Numbered from the stretch's first letter, positions 1 to 13,147 are shown. The stretch: 64,000 bases of DNA from Citrobacter amalonaticus (GCF_018323885.1 NZ_AP024585.1:1798001-1862000), one strand, 5' to 3'. Notes: generated from the sequence alone by a model not told the origin. Program-made: numbers and translations.

Positions 1-1
1 T

Positions 2-43
2 TACGGAGCCAAGGTACAGGCGCATGTCATTGACAAATATTGA
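2..43 (+). CDS. mukF: MukF C-terminal end (partial)
   Basis: An open frame enters from the left edge and ends at TGA 41-43, giving a 13-residue tail (...QAHVIDKY). It overlaps the mukE start by 20 bases. In enterobacteria mukF lies directly upstream of mukE and the two overlap, so this is most simply the end of mukF, the kleisin of the MukBEF condensin. The assignment rests on position; the tail is too short to recognise by itself. Confidence 0.55.
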   Translation, partial: YGAKVQAHVIDKY

Positions 44-728
44 ACAAGTGATGCCGGTTAAGCTGGCGCAGGCGCTGGCGAATCCGTTATTTCCGGCGCT
101 GGATAGCGCATTACGTTCAGGCCGCCACATTGGTCTGGATGAACTGGATAATCATGCCTTTTTGATGGACTTTCAGGACTATCTGGAAGAGTTTTACAGC
201 CGCTATAACGTGGAGCTGATCCGCGCGCCGGAAGGTTTCTTCTACCTGCGTCCGCGTTCAACGACCATTATCCCGCGTTCCGTGTTGTCTGAACTGGACA
301 TGATGGTCGGTAAAATTCTCTGCTACCTCTACCTCAGTCCGGAGCGGCTGGCGAACGAGGGGATTTTCACTCAGCAGGAGTTGTACGACGAGCTGCTGAC
401 GCTGGCTGACGAAGCCAAACTGTTGAAGCTGGTGAATAACCGCTCAACCGGCTCCGACGTCGACCGCCAGAAGTTACAGGAAAAAATGCGCTCGTCATTA
501 AACCGTCTTCGCCGTTTAGGCATGGTGTGGTTTATGGGGCATGACAGCAGCAAATTCCGCATTACGGAATCGGTGTTCCGCTTTGGCGCGGATGTACGAA
601 CGGGTGACGACCCGCGCGAAGCGCAGCGTCGCCTGATCCGCGATGGCGAAGCGATGCCGGTCGAAAACCACCTGCAGCTCAATGATGAGACCGAAGAGAA
701 TCAGCCGGACAGTGGAGAAGAAGAATAA
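24..728 (+). CDS. mukE: MukE, condensin accessory subunit
   Basis: This 234-residue protein is MukE, the KITE-type winged-helix subunit of the MukBEF condensin. It binds MukF and the MukB heads and helps organise and segregate the chromosome in the nucleoid. The sequence is nearly identical to E. coli MukE over its full length, including the acidic tail ([13 protein letters not shown]). A shorter form could begin at the internal MPVKLAQ methionine about nine codons in; the longer start overlaps the mukF end, as usual. The stop codon shares its last A with the mukB start, so the two are translationally coupled. Confidence 0.97.
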   Translation: MSLTNIEQVMPVKLAQALANPLFPALDSALRSGRHIGLDELDNHAFLMDFQDYLEEFYSRYNVELIRAPEGFFYLRPRSTTIIPRSVLSELDMMVGKILCYLYLSPERLANEGIFTQQELYDELLTLADEAKLLKLVNNRSTGSDVDRQKLQEKMRSSLNRLRRLGMVWFMGHDSSKFRITESVFRFGADVRTGDDPREAQRRLIRDGEAMPVENHLQLNDETEENQPDSGEEE

Positions 729-3700
729 TGATTGAACGCGGTAAATTTCGCTCACTAACGCTGATTAACTGGAACGGTTTCTTTGCCCGTACCTTTGACC
801 TGGATGAACTGGTTACCACGCTTTCCGGGGGGAATGGCGCGGGGAAATCCACTACCATGGCGGCGTTCGTCACGGCGCTAATCCCGGATTTAACCCTGCT
901 GCACTTCCGTAACACCACGGAAGCAGGCGCGACCAGCGGCTCACGCGACAAAGGTCTGCACGGTAAGCTGAAAGCGGGTGTCTGTTATTCGATGCTCGAT
1001 ACGATCAACTCGCGCCATCAGCGCGTGGTGGTGGGTGTGCGCTTGCAGCAGGTTGCCGGACGCGACCGTAAAGTCGATATCAAACCGTTTGCCATTCAGG
1101 GACTGCCGATGTCTGTGCAGCCTACGCAACTGGTGACGGAGACGCTGAACGAACGTCAGGCGCGCGTCCTGCCGTTAACGGAGCTGAAAGAAAAGCTCGA
1201 CGCGATGGAAGGCGTGCAGTTTAAGCAGTTCAACTCGATCACCGATTACCATTCGCTGATGTTTGATCTGGGCCTCATCGCCCGTCGTCTGCGCTCTGCG
1301 TCTGACCGTAGTAAATTCTATCGCCTGATTGAAGCCTCGCTGTACGGTGGGATTTCCAGCGCGATCACCCGGTCTCTGCGCGACTACCTGTTGCCGGAAA
1401 ACAGCGGGGTGCGTAAGGCGTTCCAGGATATGGAAGCTGCGCTGCGGGAAAACCGCCTGACGCTGGAAGCCATTCGCGTTACCCAGTCCGATCGCGATCT
1501 GTTTAAACACCTGATTAGCGAAGCCACCAACTATGTGGCGGCGGACTATATGCGTCACGCCAATGAGCGCCGGATCCACCTCGATAAAGCGCTGGAATTC
1601 CGTCGCGAATTGTACACGTCGCGCAAACAACTGGCGGCCGAGCAGTATAAACACGTCGACATGGCGCGTGAGTTGGGCGAGCACAACGGTGCGGAAGGCG
1701 ATCTCGAAGCCGATTATCAGGCGGCAAGCGATCACCTGAACCTGGTGCAAACCGCGCTACGCCAGCAGGAAAAAATTGAACGTTATGAAGCGGATCTCGA
1801 CGAGTTGCAGATCCGTCTCGAAGAACAAAATGAAGTGGTCGCAGAAGCTGCCGATCGTCAGGAAGAGAACGAAGCGCGCGCCGAAGCTGCCGAGCTGGAA
1901 GTGGATGAGTTGAAAAGCCAACTGGCGGACTACCAGCAGGCGCTGGACGTTCAACAGACCCGCGCCATCCAGTACAACCAGGCGATCTCGGCGCTGGAAC
2001 GCGCCAGAGCGGTGTGCCATCTGCCGGATCTGACGGCCGATAGCGCCGCCGAGTGGCTGGAAACCTTCCAGGCGAAAGAGCAGGAAGCCACCGAAAAAAT
2101 GCTCTCGCTGGAACAGAAAATGAGCGTGGCGCAAACCGCGCACAGTCAGTTCGAGCAGGCGTATCAGCTGGTGGTGGCGATCAATGGCCCGCTGGCGCGT
2201 AATGAAGCCTGGGACGTGGCGCGCGAACTGCTGCGCGAAGGCGTTGACCAGCGTCACCTGGCGGAACAGGCGCAGTCGCTGCGTATGCGACTGAGCGAAC
2301 TGGAACAGCGTCTGCGCGAGCAGCAGGAAGCCGAACGTCTGTTGGCGGAATTCTGCAAACGTCAGGGGAAAAATTTCGACATTGACGAACTGGAAGCCCT
2401 GCATCAGGAGCTGGAAGCGCGTATCGCCTCGCTGTCTGACAACGTTTCCAGCGCGCATGAACAGCGTATGGCGCTGCGTCAGGAGCAGGAACAGCTACAG
2501 TCGCGCATTCAGCATCTCATGCAGCGTGCCCCCGTCTGGCTGGCGGCGCAGAACAGCCTGAGTCAGTTGAGTGAACAGTGCGGTGAAGAGTTTACGTCCA
2601 GCCAGGAAGTGACCGAATATCTGCAGCAATTGCTCGAGCGAGAGCGTGAAGCGATTGTGGAACGCGACGAAGTCGGCGCGCGCAAGAATGCCGTCGATGA
2701 AGAGATCGAACGCTTAAGCCAGCCTGGTGGCTCGGAAGATCAGCGTCTGAACGCGCTGGCGGAACGCTTTGGCGGCGTGCTGCTGTCAGAAATCTATGAC
2801 GACGTCAGTCTTGAAGATGCGCCGTACTTCTCCGCGTTGTATGGTCCGTCGCGTCACGCCATTGTGGTGCCGGATCTGTCGCTGATCGCTGAACAACTGG
2901 AAGGGTTGACGGATTGCCCGGAAGATTTGTATCTGATCGAAGGGGATCCGCAGTCATTTGATGACAGCGTCTTCAGCGTCGACGAACTGGAAAAAGCGGT
3001 GGTGGTGAAGATTGCCGATCGCCAATGGCGCTACTCGCGCTTCCCGTCCGTACCGCTGTTTGGCCGTGCGGCGCGAGAAAACCGCATCGAAACGCTGCAT
3101 GCCGAGCGTGAAGGATTATCCGAGCGTTTTGCCACGCTCTCTTTTGACGTTCAGAAAACGCAGCGTCTGCATCAGGCGTTCAGCCGCTTCATTGGCAGCC
3201 ATCTTTCGGTGGCTTTTGAATCCGATCCGGAAGCCGAAATTCGCCAGCTCAACAGCCGTCGCGTTGAGCTGGAACGTGCGTTGACCGCCCACGAAAACGA
3301 CAACCAGCAGCAGCGTCTGCAGTACGAACAGGCGAAAGAGGGCGTTGCCGCGCTTAACCGCCTGCTGCCGCGTCTGAATTTACTGGCTGACGACAGTCTG
3401 GCGGATCGCGTCGAAGAGATCCGCGAGCGTCTGGATGAAGCGCAAGAAGCCGCGCGCTTTGTACAGCAGCACGGCAACCAACTGGCGAAACTGGAACCGA
3501 TGGTGTCGGTGTTGCAGAGCGACCCGGAACAGTTTGAACAACTGAAAGAAGATTACGCGTACTCCCAGCAGACGCAGCGCGATGCGCGTCAGCAGGCGTT
3601 TGCGCTGACCGAAGTGGTCCAGCGTCGTGCACACTTCGGCTATTCCGACTCAGCGGAAATGCTCAGCGGCAACAGCGATCTGAACGAAAAACTGCGTGAG

Positions 3701-5188
3701 CGCCTGGAACATGCGGAAGCTGAACGTACCCGCGCCCGTGAAGCCCTGCGTGGTCATGCGGCGCAACTGAGTCAGTACAATCAGGTTCTGGCTTCGCTGA
3801 AAAGCTCTTACGATACCAAGAAAGAGCTGCTTAACGATTTGCAGCGTGAATTGCAGGATATTGGCGTGCGTGCCGACAGCGGAGCGGAAGAGCGTGCGCG
3901 TATTCGTCGCGATGAACTGCATTCGCAGCTCAGCAACAACCGTGCGCGGCGTAACCAGCTCGAAAAAGCGCTTACCTTCTGTGAAGCGGAGATGGATAAC
4001 CTGACCCGCAAACTGCGCAAACTGGAACGCGATTACCACGAAATGCGTGAGCAGGTGGTAACCGCGAAAGCAGGCTGGTGCGCCGTGATGCGACTGGTGA
4101 AAGACAGCGGCGTCGAGCGTCGTTTGCATCGTCGCGAGCTGGCCTATCTTTCCGGTGATGATCTGCGCTCCATGTCGGATAAGGCGCTGGGTGCGCTGCG
4201 TCTGGCGGTCGCTGATAACGAACATCTGCGTGATGTCCTGCGTCTGTCTGAAGATCCGAAACGTCCGGAACGTAAGATCCAGTTCTTTGTCGCAGTGTAT
4301 CAGCATCTGCGCGAGCGTATCCGTCAGGATATCATTCGTACCGACGATCCAGTGGAAGCCATCGAACAGATGGAAATCGAGCTGGGCCGCCTGACCGAAG
4401 AACTGACCTCCCGTGAACAGAAACTGGCGATCAGCTCACGTAGCGTGGCGAACATTATTCGCAAGACCATCCAGCGCGAGCAGAACCGTATTCGTCAGCT
4501 CAACCAGGGGTTGCAGAGCGTGTCGTTCGGTCAGGTTCACAGCGTGCGTCTGAACGTGAATGTGCGTGAAACCCATGCCACGCTGCTGGAAGTGCTGTCT
4601 GAACAGCATGAGCAGCATCAGGATCTGTTCAACAGCAACCGCCTGACCTTCTCAGAAGCGCTGGCGAAACTTTATCAACGCCTGAACCCGCAAATCGACA
4701 TGGGACAGCGTACGCCGCAAACCATTGGCGAGGAGTTACTGGATTACCGTAACTATCTCGAAATGGAAGTGGAAGTTAACCGTGGTTCTGACGGCTGGCT
4801 GCGTGCAGAGTCCGGTGCGCTATCGACCGGTGAAGCGATCGGGACCGGGATGTCGATCCTGGTGATGGTGGTTCAAAGCTGGGAAGATGAAGCGCGCCGT
4901 CTGCGCGGGAAAGATATCTCCCCGTGCCGTCTGCTGTTCCTCGATGAAGCCGCCCGTCTGGATGCGCGCTCCATCGCGACGTTGTTTGAGCTGTGTGAGC
5001 GTCTGCAGATGCAGCTCATCATCGCGGCGCCGGAAAACATCAGTCCGGAGAAGGGCACCACCTATAAGCTGGTGCGTAAAGTCTTCCAGAATACGGAACA
5101 CGTTCATGTGGTTGGTCTGCGCGGGTTTGCGCCGCAGTTACCGGATCCTCTCCCCGGCGAGGCTGATGCCCCGTCAGAGGCCAGCTAA
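728..5188 (+). CDS. mukB: MukB, SMC-like chromosome condensin ATPase
   Basis: The 1486-residue product is MukB, the SMC-like motor of the MukBEF complex, which loops and compacts DNA and interacts with topoisomerase IV. The N-terminal head carries the Walker A motif GGNGAGKS at residues 34-41. Long coiled coils rich in E, Q, R and L flank a central hinge near residues 650-780. The C-terminal head carries an [10 protein letters not shown] signature and the Walker B motif [12 protein letters not shown]. Length matches the E. coli protein. It is the last gene of the mukF-mukE-mukB operon and is followed at once by a terminator. Confidence 0.98.
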   Translation: MIERGKFRSLTLINWNGFFARTFDLDELVTTLSGGNGAGKSTTMAAFVTALIPDLTLLHFRNTTEAGATSGSRDKGLHGKLKAGVCYSMLDTINSRHQRVVVGVRLQQVAGRDRKVDIKPFAIQGLPMSVQPTQLVTETLNERQARVLPLTELKEKLDAMEGVQFKQFNSITDYHSLMFDLGLIARRLRSASDRSKFYRLIEASLYGGISSAITRSLRDYLLPENSGVRKAFQDMEAALRENRLTLEAIRVTQSDRDLFKHLISEATNYVAADYMRHANERRIHLDKALEFRRELYTSRKQLAAEQYKHVDMARELGEHNGAEGDLEADYQAASDHLNLVQTALRQQEKIERYEADLDELQIRLEEQNEVVAEAADRQEENEARAEAAELEVDELKSQLADYQQALDVQQTRAIQYNQAISALERARAVCHLPDLTADSAAEWLETFQAKEQEATEKMLSLEQKMSVAQTAHSQFEQAYQLVVAINGPLARNEAWDVARELLREGVDQRHLAEQAQSLRMRLSELEQRLREQQEAERLLAEFCKRQGKNFDIDELEALHQELEARIASLSDNVSSAHEQRMALRQEQEQLQSRIQHLMQRAPVWLAAQNSLSQLSEQCGEEFTSSQEVTEYLQQLLEREREAIVERDEVGARKNAVDEEIERLSQPGGSEDQRLNALAERFGGVLLSEIYDDVSLEDAPYFSALYGPSRHAIVVPDLSLIAEQLEGLTDCPEDLYLIEGDPQSFDDSVFSVDELEKAVVVKIADRQWRYSRFPSVPLFGRAARENRIETLHAEREGLSERFATLSFDVQKTQRLHQAFSRFIGSHLSVAFESDPEAEIRQLNSRRVELERALTAHENDNQQQRLQYEQAKEGVAALNRLLPRLNLLADDSLADRVEEIRERLDEAQEAARFVQQHGNQLAKLEPMVSVLQSDPEQFEQLKEDYAYSQQTQRDARQQAFALTEVVQRRAHFGYSDSAEMLSGNSDLNEKLRERLEHAEAERTRAREALRGHAAQLSQYNQVLASLKSSYDTKKELLNDLQRELQDIGVRADSGAEERARIRRDELHSQLSNNRARRNQLEKALTFCEAEMDNLTRKLRKLERDYHEMREQVVTAKAGWCAVMRLVKDSGVERRLHRRELAYLSGDDLRSMSDKALGALRLAVADNEHLRDVLRLSEDPKRPERKIQFFVAVYQHLRERIRQDIIRTDDPVEAIEQMEIELGRLTEELTSREQKLAISSRSVANIIRKTIQREQNRIRQLNQGLQSVSFGQVHSVRLNVNVRETHATLLEVLSEQHEQHQDLFNSNRLTFSEALAKLYQRLNPQIDMGQRTPQTIGEELLDYRNYLEMEVEVNRGSDGWLRAESGALSTGEAIGTGMSILVMVVQSWEDEARRLRGKDISPCRLLFLDEAARLDARSIATLFELCERLQMQLIIAAPENISPEKGTTYKLVRKVFQNTEHVHVVGLRGFAPQLPDPLPGEADAPSEAS

Positions 5189-5194
5189 AACCTT

Positions 5195-5220
5195 AAAGAC
5201 GGCTGAAAAGCCGTCTTTTT
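5195..5220 (+). terminator. Rho-independent terminator after mukB
   Basis: A ten-base-pair stem AAAGACGGCT/AGCCGTCTTT closes on a GAAA tetraloop and runs into a T tract, seven bases after the mukB stop. It is a textbook intrinsic terminator ending the mukFEB operon. Confidence 0.92.
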
Positions 5221-5254
5221 CATTTCTTAAACTATAGATTTCAGGTGCATTTTC

Positions 5255-5269
5255 TTTAAACTTCTTTAC
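5255..5269 (+). promoter_or_regulatory. CpxR-like box upstream of ldtD
   Basis: TTTAA-N5-TTTAC is one mismatch from the reverse form of the CpxR consensus GTAAA-N5-GTAAA. A TATAAT -10 hexamer follows at 5301-5306, and no good -35 lies in front of it, as expected for an activated promoter. In E. coli ldtD belongs to the Cpx envelope-stress regulon. Use of this exact site is inferred. Confidence 0.5.
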
Positions 5270-5360
5270 ATTAGGTTAGGCAATCGCATATCAGCCTTTC
5301 TATAATGAAGGAAAGCTCCGGTAGATGTGAGCATGTCGTAATGTAACCAGAGGGCAAGGG

Positions 5361-7211
5361 ATGTTGCTTAATAAAATTGGTGGTCGTCGGTTCTCGGCAA
5401 TAAGTTTATGCCTGGCCGTAGTATTCGCTCCACTGTCCAGTGTTCAGGCTGATGAGCCTGAAGTGATACCTGGCGACAGCCCTGTCGTTGTCAGTGAACA
5501 GAGTCTCGCTCAGCCGCAGGCGCAATCTGGCGCAACGGCGGTGATGGCGGGTCTGCAGCCACTCCCTGAGGGGGCGGCGGAAAAGGCGCGAGCTGAGCTT
5601 CAGTCGCAACTTCCTTCAGGCTATACGCCTGTCTATATGAATCAACTTGAACTGCTTTATGCGGCGCGCGATATGAAACCCATGTGGGAAAATCGCGAAG
5701 CCGTCAAAGCGTTCCAGCAACAGCTGGCAGAGGTCGCTATTGCAGGCTTCCAGCCTCAGTTCACCACCTGGGTGGCGTTACTGACCGATCCTGCCGTTAA
5801 CGGCATCGCGCGCGATCTGGTGTTGTCTGATGCGATGATGGGGTATCTCCATCTGATCGCCAATATTCCGGTCAAAGGCAACCGCTGGCTGTACAGCAGT
5901 AAACCGTATGCACTGGCGACGCCACCGCTGTCGGTCATCAATCAGTGGCAGGTTGCGCTGGATAATGGACAACTTCCGACGTTTATTGCCGGGCTGGCAC
6001 CTCAGCACCCGCAGTATGCGTCAATGCACGCGTCGCTATTAGCGCTGGTGGGTGATTCACGTCCATGGCCGCAACTGACCGGCAAAGCAACGCTACGACC
6101 GGGTCAGTGGAGCAACTACGTGCCTGCGCTGCGGGAAATACTGCAACGTACCGGGATGCTGGAAGGCGGACCGAAAATTGCGCTGCCGGGAGATGAGACC
6201 CCGTCAGAAGCGGTGGTCAGCCCGTCAGCCGTTGCCGTTGAAACCCCGAGCGCTGACACGGCAAAACAGACTGCGCCGCGCAGTAAGCCAGCACCGGCTG
6301 TCCGTGCTGCGTATGATAAAGAGCTGGTTGAAGCGGTAAAACGCTTCCAGACGTGGCAAGGGTTGGGCGCAGATGGCGCTATTGGCCCGGCTACCCGCGA
6401 CTGGCTGAACGTGACCCCCGCGCAGCGTGCAGGGGTACTGGCGCTCAATATCCAGCGTCTGCGTTTGCTTCCATCTGAACTGTCGACGGGTATTATGGTG
6501 AATATTCCGGCGTATTCGCTGGTTTATTATCAGAATGGTAATCAGGTGCTGGCGTCCAGGGTGATTGTCGGTCGTCCCGATCGTAAAACGCCGATGATGA
6601 GCAGCGCGCTGAATAACGTGGTGGTCAATCCGCCATGGAACGTCCCGCCGACGCTGGCGCGTAAGGATATTCTGCCCAAGCTGTGGAACGATCCTGGCTA
6701 CCTTGAACGTCACGGCTATACCGTGATGCGGGGCTGGAACAGCAGAGAAGCGATTGATCCGTGGCAGGTTGACTGGTCAACCATCACGCCGTCAAATTTA
6801 CCGTTCCGTTTCCAGCAGGCGCCGGGAGCGCGTAACTCGTTGGGCCGCTACAAGTTCAATATGCCAAGTTCCGATGCAATTTATCTGCACGACACGCCTA
6901 ACCATAATTTGTTCCAGAAGGATTCCCGGGCGCTTAGTTCCGGTTGCGTGCGTGTGAACAAGGCTTCTGAACTGGCAAACATGCTGTTACAGGATGCGGG
7001 CTGGAACGATACGCGAATTTCCGATGCGCTGAAGCAGGGCGACACGCGCTACGTCAATATTCGTCAGACTATCCCGGTCAATCTGTATTACCTGACGGCG
7101 TTTGTTGGCGCGGACGGGCGTACCCAGTATCGTACAGATATTTACAATTATGATCTGACAGCGCGATCCAGCGCACAAATTGTGGCAAAAGCAGAACAAT
7201 TAATCAGGTAA
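5361..7211 (+). CDS. ldtD: L,D-transpeptidase LdtD
   Basis: LdtD (YcbB) forms 3-3 mDAP-mDAP cross-links in periplasmic peptidoglycan, bypassing penicillin-binding proteins and reinforcing the wall under envelope stress. The 616-residue product begins with a signal peptide (to about residue 30). It has a peptidoglycan-binding domain around residues 320-350 ([18 protein letters not shown]) and a YkuD catalytic domain with His in YLHDTPNH and the nucleophile Cys529 in SSGCVRV. A Pro/Ala-rich linker lies between the regions. The ATG follows an AGGGCAAGGG ribosome-binding region. The gene is monocistronic or leads into mepK, and likely Cpx-regulated. Confidence 0.97.
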   Translation: MLLNKIGGRRFSAISLCLAVVFAPLSSVQADEPEVIPGDSPVVVSEQSLAQPQAQSGATAVMAGLQPLPEGAAEKARAELQSQLPSGYTPVYMNQLELLYAARDMKPMWENREAVKAFQQQLAEVAIAGFQPQFTTWVALLTDPAVNGIARDLVLSDAMMGYLHLIANIPVKGNRWLYSSKPYALATPPLSVINQWQVALDNGQLPTFIAGLAPQHPQYASMHASLLALVGDSRPWPQLTGKATLRPGQWSNYVPALREILQRTGMLEGGPKIALPGDETPSEAVVSPSAVAVETPSADTAKQTAPRSKPAPAVRAAYDKELVEAVKRFQTWQGLGADGAIGPATRDWLNVTPAQRAGVLALNIQRLRLLPSELSTGIMVNIPAYSLVYYQNGNQVLASRVIVGRPDRKTPMMSSALNNVVVNPPWNVPPTLARKDILPKLWNDPGYLERHGYTVMRGWNSREAIDPWQVDWSTITPSNLPFRFQQAPGARNSLGRYKFNMPSSDAIYLHDTPNHNLFQKDSRALSSGCVRVNKASELANMLLQDAGWNDTRISDALKQGDTRYVNIRQTIPVNLYYLTAFVGADGRTQYRTDIYNYDLTARSSAQIVAKAEQLIR

Positions 7212-7266
7212 ATGAAGAAGTTCTGGTTAATCTGTTGTCGTAATAATTGGCAGTGACAGGGGCATC

Positions 7267-7300
7267 GGCCCAGAAGCCCCGTCATTGCTGGGGTTGGGCC
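7267..7300 (+). terminator. Hairpin between ldtD and mepK
   Basis: An outer stem GGCCCA/TGGGCC encloses an inner CCCC/GGGG stem. It lies 55 bases after the ldtD stop. There is no T tract, so it may be an RNA-stabilising or Rho-linked structure and not a classical terminator. Confidence 0.35.
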
Positions 7301-7387
7301 AACTTGACGGCGGCTTTGATGCCAGTTAAGGTGCCTATCGTGCGCTAAAGCATATAGACGATAACATTGACCTGTAGACCTTAAACC

Positions 7388-7936
7388 ATGGACAAATTTG
7401 ACGCTAATCGCCGCAAACTGCTGGCGTTAGGTGGCGCTGCCCTCGGAGCTGCCATCTTGCCTGTGCCTGCGTTTGCCACACTCTCTACCCCGCGTCCGCG
7501 TATTTTGACTCTGAGCAACCTCAACACCGGAGAGTCAATTAAAGCGGAATTTTTTGATGGCAGAGCTTATATTCAGGATGAATTAGCCAAACTTAACCAT
7601 TTTTTCCGTGACTATCGCGCGAATAAGGTGAAGTCCATCGATCCCAGACTCTTCGATCAGCTTTTCCGCCTGCAAGGGCTGTTGGGAACACGTAAGCCCG
7701 TTCAACTGATTTCCGGTTATCGTTCACTGGATACCAACAATGAATTGCGTGCGCACAGCCGTGGGGTTGCGAAACAAAGCTATCACACCAAAGGCCAGGC
7801 CATGGATTTTCATATTGAAGGCATTTCGTTAAGTAATATTCGCAAAGCCGCGTTATCTATGCGCGCAGGTGGTGTAGGATACTACCCACGCAGTAACTTT
7901 GTGCATATTGACACCGGGCCGGCGCGGCACTGGTGA
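7388..7936 (+). CDS. mepK: Murein endopeptidase MepK (Tat-exported)
   Basis: MepK (YcbK) is a periplasmic M15-type zinc peptidase (DUF882) that cuts peptidoglycan cross-links, in E. coli preferring the 3-3 links made by L,D-transpeptidases. The 182-residue product has a twin-arginine signal (NRRKLLALGGAALG) ending near residue 30. The metal-site motifs are SYHTKGQAMDFHIEG and HIDTGPARHW at the C-terminus. Its position directly after ldtD pairs the enzyme that makes 3-3 links with one that opens them. No strong Shine-Dalgarno is visible before the ATG. Confidence 0.94.
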   Translation: MDKFDANRRKLLALGGAALGAAILPVPAFATLSTPRPRILTLSNLNTGESIKAEFFDGRAYIQDELAKLNHFFRDYRANKVKSIDPRLFDQLFRLQGLLGTRKPVQLISGYRSLDTNNELRAHSRGVAKQSYHTKGQAMDFHIEGISLSNIRKAALSMRAGGVGYYPRSNFVHIDTGPARHW

Positions 7937-7955
7937 TTAACGAAACAGGAGCAGT

Positions 7956-8603
7956 ATGAACTATCGTATTATTCCGGTCACCGCGTTCTCCCAGAACTGT
8001 TCTTTGATCTGGTGTGAGCAAACGCGTCTGGCAGCGCTTGTCGATCCCGGCGGCGATGCTGAAAAAATCAAACAGGAAGTGGATGCCAGCGGCATCACGT
8101 TGACGCAGATCCTGCTCACTCACGGACACCTCGATCATGTGGGTGCCGCGGCGGAACTGGCGCAACACTACGGAGTACCGGTTATCGGTCCGGAAAAAGA
8201 AGATGAGTTCTGGCTGCAGGGTTTGCCTGCACAGAGTCGCATGTTTGGCCTCGGCGAATGTCAGCCACTGACGCCCGACCGTTGGCTTAACGAAGGAGAT
8301 CGTGTCAGCGTAGGGAATGTGACTTTACAGGTGTTGCATTGCCCGGGCCATACGCCTGGACACGTTGTTTTCTTTGATGAGCAGTCGCAACTTCTTATCT
8401 CAGGCGACGTGATTTTTAAAGGTGGAGTCGGGCGCAGTGATTTCCCGCGCGGCGATCACAGCCAGTTGATTGACTCGATCAAACGTAAGCTGTTGCCGTT
8501 AGGCGATGACGTGACGTTTATTCCGGGTCATGGCCCGCTGTCGACGCTGGGCTATGAACGGTTGCACAATCCGTTCCTGCAGGATGAAATGCCTGCCTGG
8601 TAA
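7956..8603 (+). CDS. gloC: Hydroxyacylglutathione hydrolase GloC (type II glyoxalase)
   Basis: GloC (YcbL) is a cytoplasmic metallo-beta-lactamase-fold thioesterase that hydrolyses S-lactoylglutathione in methylglyoxal detoxification. The 215-residue product carries the binuclear metal motif THGHLDH at residues 55-61. Further ligands are the His in HCPGHTPGH, the Asp in [15 protein letters not shown] and the His in PGHGPLS. It begins 19 bases after mepK with an ACAGGAG ribosome-binding site, so the two are probably co-transcribed. The methylglyoxal-producing enzyme MgsA is encoded elsewhere in this window. Confidence 0.95.
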   Translation: MNYRIIPVTAFSQNCSLIWCEQTRLAALVDPGGDAEKIKQEVDASGITLTQILLTHGHLDHVGAAAELAQHYGVPVIGPEKEDEFWLQGLPAQSRMFGLGECQPLTPDRWLNEGDRVSVGNVTLQVLHCPGHTPGHVVFFDEQSQLLISGDVIFKGGVGRSDFPRGDHSQLIDSIKRKLLPLGDDVTFIPGHGPLSTLGYERLHNPFLQDEMPAW

Positions 8604-8613
8604 TTCCCGTTAA

Positions 8614-8636
8614 AAAGCCCGCTTATCGCGGGCTTT
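8614..8636. terminator. Bidirectional terminator between gloC and aspC
   Basis: The stem AAAGCCCGC/GCGGGCTTT with a TTATC loop lies between the convergent genes gloC and aspC. T runs on both strands let it act in either direction. Confidence 0.85.
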
Positions 8637-8652
8637 GCTTTTATCGCACGTC

Positions 8653-9843
8653 TTACAGCACGGCAACAATGGCTTCGCACAGCGGCGCCATGTTATCAGG
8701 CGTCATTCCGGCAACGTTGACGCGACCAGAAGCCACCGCATAAACGCCAAACTCTTCACGCAGACGCAGAACCTGCTCTTTGGTCAGGCCGCTGAATGAG
8801 AACATGCCGTTTTGTTTGATGATGAAGCTGAAATCGCGTTCAGCCCCTTTCTCTTGCAGGGTGTTCACAAACAGCAGACGCATACGCTGAATGCGCTGGC
8901 GCATGTCGGTCAGTTCCTGTTCCCAGATTGCGCGCAGCGCATCGTTGCTGAGGATTGTGGCAACCACTGATGCGCCGTGGGCTGGCGGGTTAGAGTAGTT
9001 CGCACGAATGGCGGATTTCATCTGGCTGAAGGCGCGGTCAACGGTTTCCGAATCTGCCGCAACCAACGTACAGGCACCCACACGTTCGTTGTACAGGCCA
9101 AAGTTCTTGGAGTAGGAGCTCGCGACAATCAGCTCTTTGTGCAGCGCGGCGAACGCGCGCAGTCCTTCCGCGTCTTCTTCCAGACCACGAGCGAAGCCCT
9201 GATACGCGAAGTCAAATAGCGGCAACCAGCCTTTCTCGACGGAAAGCTGTGCCAGGGTTTGCCACTGCTCAAGCGTAGGATCGATACCGGTTGGGTTATG
9301 GCAGCAACCGTGGAATAGCACCACATCGCCCGCCTGTGCTTCGCTCAGGCTGTTTAGCAGCGCATCGAAGTCGAGTGAATGGTTTTCTGCGTCGTAATAA
9401 GCGTACTCGCGTACTTCCAGCCCGGCGGAGTTAAACACGCTCTTATGGTTCGGCCAGCTTGGGTTGCTCACCCAGACGCGTTTTACTGCCGTATTTTTTG
9501 CCAGGAAGTCGGCAGCAACGCGTAGCGCGCCGGTGCCGCCCGGCGTTTGCGCCGTGCGTGCGCGTTTGTCATTGATAAGATGACTACCTTTGCCGAACAG
9601 CAGCTCCTGCGTGCAACGGCCAAATTCCGGAATACCGTCAATGCCGAGGTAGTTTTTTGTTGTTTCATTTTCGAGTAAGTATTGCTCGGCTTTTTTAACG
9701 CTGGTCAGCACTGGCGTTTTGCCAGTTTCATCTTTATAGACACCGATCCCAAGGTTAATTTTCGAAGGACGGTCATCAGCACGAAACAGATCGGCCAGAC
9801 CCAGAATGGGGTCGGCAGGGGCGGCAGTAATGTTCTCAAACAT
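8653..9843 (-). CDS. aspC: Aspartate aminotransferase AspC
   Basis: AspC is the PLP-dependent cytoplasmic aspartate:2-oxoglutarate aminotransferase. It supplies aspartate and takes part in phenylalanine and tyrosine synthesis. At 396 residues it matches the E. coli enzyme. The PLP lysine is Lys246 in [10 protein letters not shown], and the HNPTG segment (residues 182-186) and the C-terminal ASGRVNVAG arginine are conserved. It lies downstream of ompF on the same strand, but a terminator separates the two. Confidence 0.98.
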   Translation of the reverse strand: MFENITAAPADPILGLADLFRADDRPSKINLGIGVYKDETGKTPVLTSVKKAEQYLLENETTKNYLGIDGIPEFGRCTQELLFGKGSHLINDKRARTAQTPGGTGALRVAADFLAKNTAVKRVWVSNPSWPNHKSVFNSAGLEVREYAYYDAENHSLDFDALLNSLSEAQAGDVVLFHGCCHNPTGIDPTLEQWQTLAQLSVEKGWLPLFDFAYQGFARGLEEDAEGLRAFAALHKELIVASSYSKNFGLYNERVGACTLVAADSETVDRAFSQMKSAIRANYSNPPAHGASVVATILSNDALRAIWEQELTDMRQRIQRMRLLFVNTLQEKGAERDFSFIIKQNGMFSFSGLTKEQVLRLREEFGVYAVASGRVNVAGMTPDNMAPLCEAIVAVL

Positions 9844-9973
9844 GACGAGGTTCCATTGTGGTTACAGAAGGGAAATCCGTTATCAGGTTAACGGCAGATT
9901 TACAAAATGCCAACCGTTAGTGATGAAAAGCCTGAAGGTTTTTTGAAGTCGCAAGATTTTGCTGACAGGCATA

Positions 9974-10001
9974 AAAAAACAGGACCGAAGTCCTGTTTTT
10001 T
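9974..10001 (-). terminator. Terminator of ompF
   Basis: A 12-base-pair stem (GTCCTGTTTTTT complement) with a CGAA loop lies 25 bases beyond the ompF stop codon. On the minus strand it ends in a run of T. Confidence 0.9.
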
Positions 10002-10026
10002 AGGCATTTAGCAAAGGGGTCTGCTA

Positions 10027-11136
10027 TTAGAACTGGTATACGATACCCAGAGCAACGGTGTCGTCAGAGTTCACGCCCAGTTTGTTGTCAGAATCAATCT
10101 GGTTGATCTGGTAGTCAACATAGGTGGACATGTTTTTGTTGAAGTAGTAGGTGGCACCCACTTCAATGTAGTTCACCAGATCTTCGCTACCTACACCTTC
10201 TACGTCTTTCGCTTTAGATTTGTTGTAGGAGATGGACGGACGCAGGCCGAAATCGAACTGGTACTGAGCGACCACGAAGAAGTCCTGAGTTTTGTTGGCG
10301 AAACCACCGCTGATCGGAGTAGCGTTACGGGTTTCACCGTAGTTGGTCGCCAGGTAGATGTTGTTCGCGTCATATTTCAGACCGGTCGCCCACTGCTCAG
10401 CTTTTTCGCCACTGCCACGCAGTGCCGGATCTTGCTGTGCATTAGTACGGTCAGCTGCACCGTAAGCACCTACAACAGCGAAGCCTTCGAACTCATAGCT
10501 GATGGAGCCGCCAACGCCGTCACCATTAGAACGACGAACATCGCTGAAGTTGGTGCTGGTCGGATCGGTAGCGTCAACTTCGTAGCTGCTTGCGCGCTCG
10601 TTTTTGCCCAGGTACTGAACACCGAAGTTCAGGCCATCAACCAGACCGAAGAAGTTAGCGTTACGGTAAGTTGCTACGCCACCAACACGGCCAACGAAGA
10701 AGTTATCGCTGTATGCAGTATCACCGCCGAATTCTGGCAGCATATCGGTGTAACCCAGTGCATCGTAAACGATACCGTAGTTACGACCATAGTCGAAGGA
10801 GCCCGCATCACCGAATTTCAGACCGGCGAACGCCAGACGGGTTTTGTTGTTGTTCTGTGCGTCAGAACCGCCTTCAGAGTTGTTACCGGCGAAGTTATAT
10901 TCCCACTGGCCGTAACCGGTCAGTTGGTCATTGATCTGAGTTTCCCCTTTGAAACCAAGACGAGCATAAGTCTGGTCGCCGTCGTTGCCTTTGTTATCAG
11001 AAAAATAGTGCAGACCTACCGCTTTACCGTACAGGTCCAGTTTGTTGCCGTCTTTGTTGTAGATTTCTGCAGCGTTAGCTGCACCGGCTACCAGCAGGGC
11101 AGGGATAACCACTGCCAGAATATTGCGCTTCATCAT
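10027..11136 (-). CDS. ompF: Outer membrane porin OmpF
   Basis: OmpF is a trimeric 16-stranded outer membrane porin for small hydrophilic solutes, including many antibiotics. The 369-residue precursor has a signal peptide (MMKRNILAV...ANA, cleaved before AEIYNK), the constriction-loop motif PEFGGD near residue 134 and a C-terminal Phe (GIVYQF) recognised by the BAM complex. It is seven residues longer than K-12 OmpF. Most of the extra length sits in a surface loop at residues 181-205, while other loops are shorter. Porin loops vary under phage and immune selection. A homologous OmpR/MicF control region lies upstream. Confidence 0.97.
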   Translation of the reverse strand: MMKRNILAVVIPALLVAGAANAAEIYNKDGNKLDLYGKAVGLHYFSDNKGNDGDQTYARLGFKGETQINDQLTGYGQWEYNFAGNNSEGGSDAQNNNKTRLAFAGLKFGDAGSFDYGRNYGIVYDALGYTDMLPEFGGDTAYSDNFFVGRVGGVATYRNANFFGLVDGLNFGVQYLGKNERASSYEVDATDPTSTNFSDVRRSNGDGVGGSISYEFEGFAVVGAYGAADRTNAQQDPALRGSGEKAEQWATGLKYDANNIYLATNYGETRNATPISGGFANKTQDFFVVAQYQFDFGLRPSISYNKSKAKDVEGVGSEDLVNYIEVGATYYFNKNMSTYVDYQINQIDSDNKLGVNSDDTVALGIVYQF

Positions 11137-11345
11137 TATTTATTACCCTCATGGTTTTTTTATGACACCTGCCACTGCCGTCAATAAATTACGTCAATAA
11201 AAATTTACGGAACTATTGATGAGAGTTTGGTGTCTTTATGTGTCTGACAGGCATCTTTCCATTCAAACTAACGTTTCGCTACCGTGAAAGTGCTACAAAG
11301 ATAAAGAATTAGTTTCAGAAAGAAAAAATATGTAACTAATTATTT
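11137..11345 (-). promoter_or_regulatory. ompF promoter, leader and OmpR box
   Basis: The minus strand matches the E. coli ompF leader closely, including GTGTCATAAAAAAACC and GAGGGTAATAAATA just before the start codon. This is the region where MicF RNA pairs to block translation. An OmpR-type half-site pair, GTTACATATTTTTTC on the minus strand, lies at 11322-11336. OmpR~P control by osmolarity is expected from homology. Confidence 0.75.
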
Positions 11346-11700
11346 CATTTTTGGAACTTTGTGAACGATATCAAATTTCGAAACGATTTCAGCGCCAGAA
11401 CACACCACTTATATCTATTTATATGATTTTCTTATCTTTAATTTGAATAAAAGAAAAACGACGTACAGAAAATAGACATTTCCAGTTTTGCTTATGGCAT
11501 TATCTGGACGTCTGGAATGCTGTTGGATTGTTTAAAAAATGTGCTAATGGGTGAGTAAATACTAATCCGCAAGAAAACTACGGTTTATTTTTTGTGCAGA
11601 AATATTACAACGTAATACCCAGTAACAGGAGTGGAGGATTTCGGGGTTGATCTTAGAATTGCTTACTTATTACTCACAAAAACTGACATTTCAGGCAATA
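11346..11700. other. AT-rich upstream region of ompF
   Basis: About 350 bases with no convincing gene. The segment next to the OmpR box corresponds to the distal OmpR-binding and bent-DNA part of the ompF promoter in E. coli. The remainder is AT-rich and probably an H-NS or IHF target. No RNA gene was recognised. Confidence 0.4.
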
Positions 11701-11727
11701 AAAAAGGCCAGCAACGCTGGCCTTTTT
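11701..11727 (-). terminator. Terminator of asnS
   Basis: The stem AAAAAGGCCAGC/GCTGGCCTTTTT with a three-base loop lies 10 bases beyond the asnS stop. The minus strand ends in a T run. Confidence 0.92.
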
Positions 11728-11737
11728 GTGAACGATC

Positions 11738-13147
<1,410 letters not shown>

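Noticed and set aside
1757..2458. 233-codon minus-strand frame inside mukB
   Set aside because: Antisense shadow of the mukB coiled-coil region, with repetitive Gln/Leu/Phe content from the opposite strand of biased codons.
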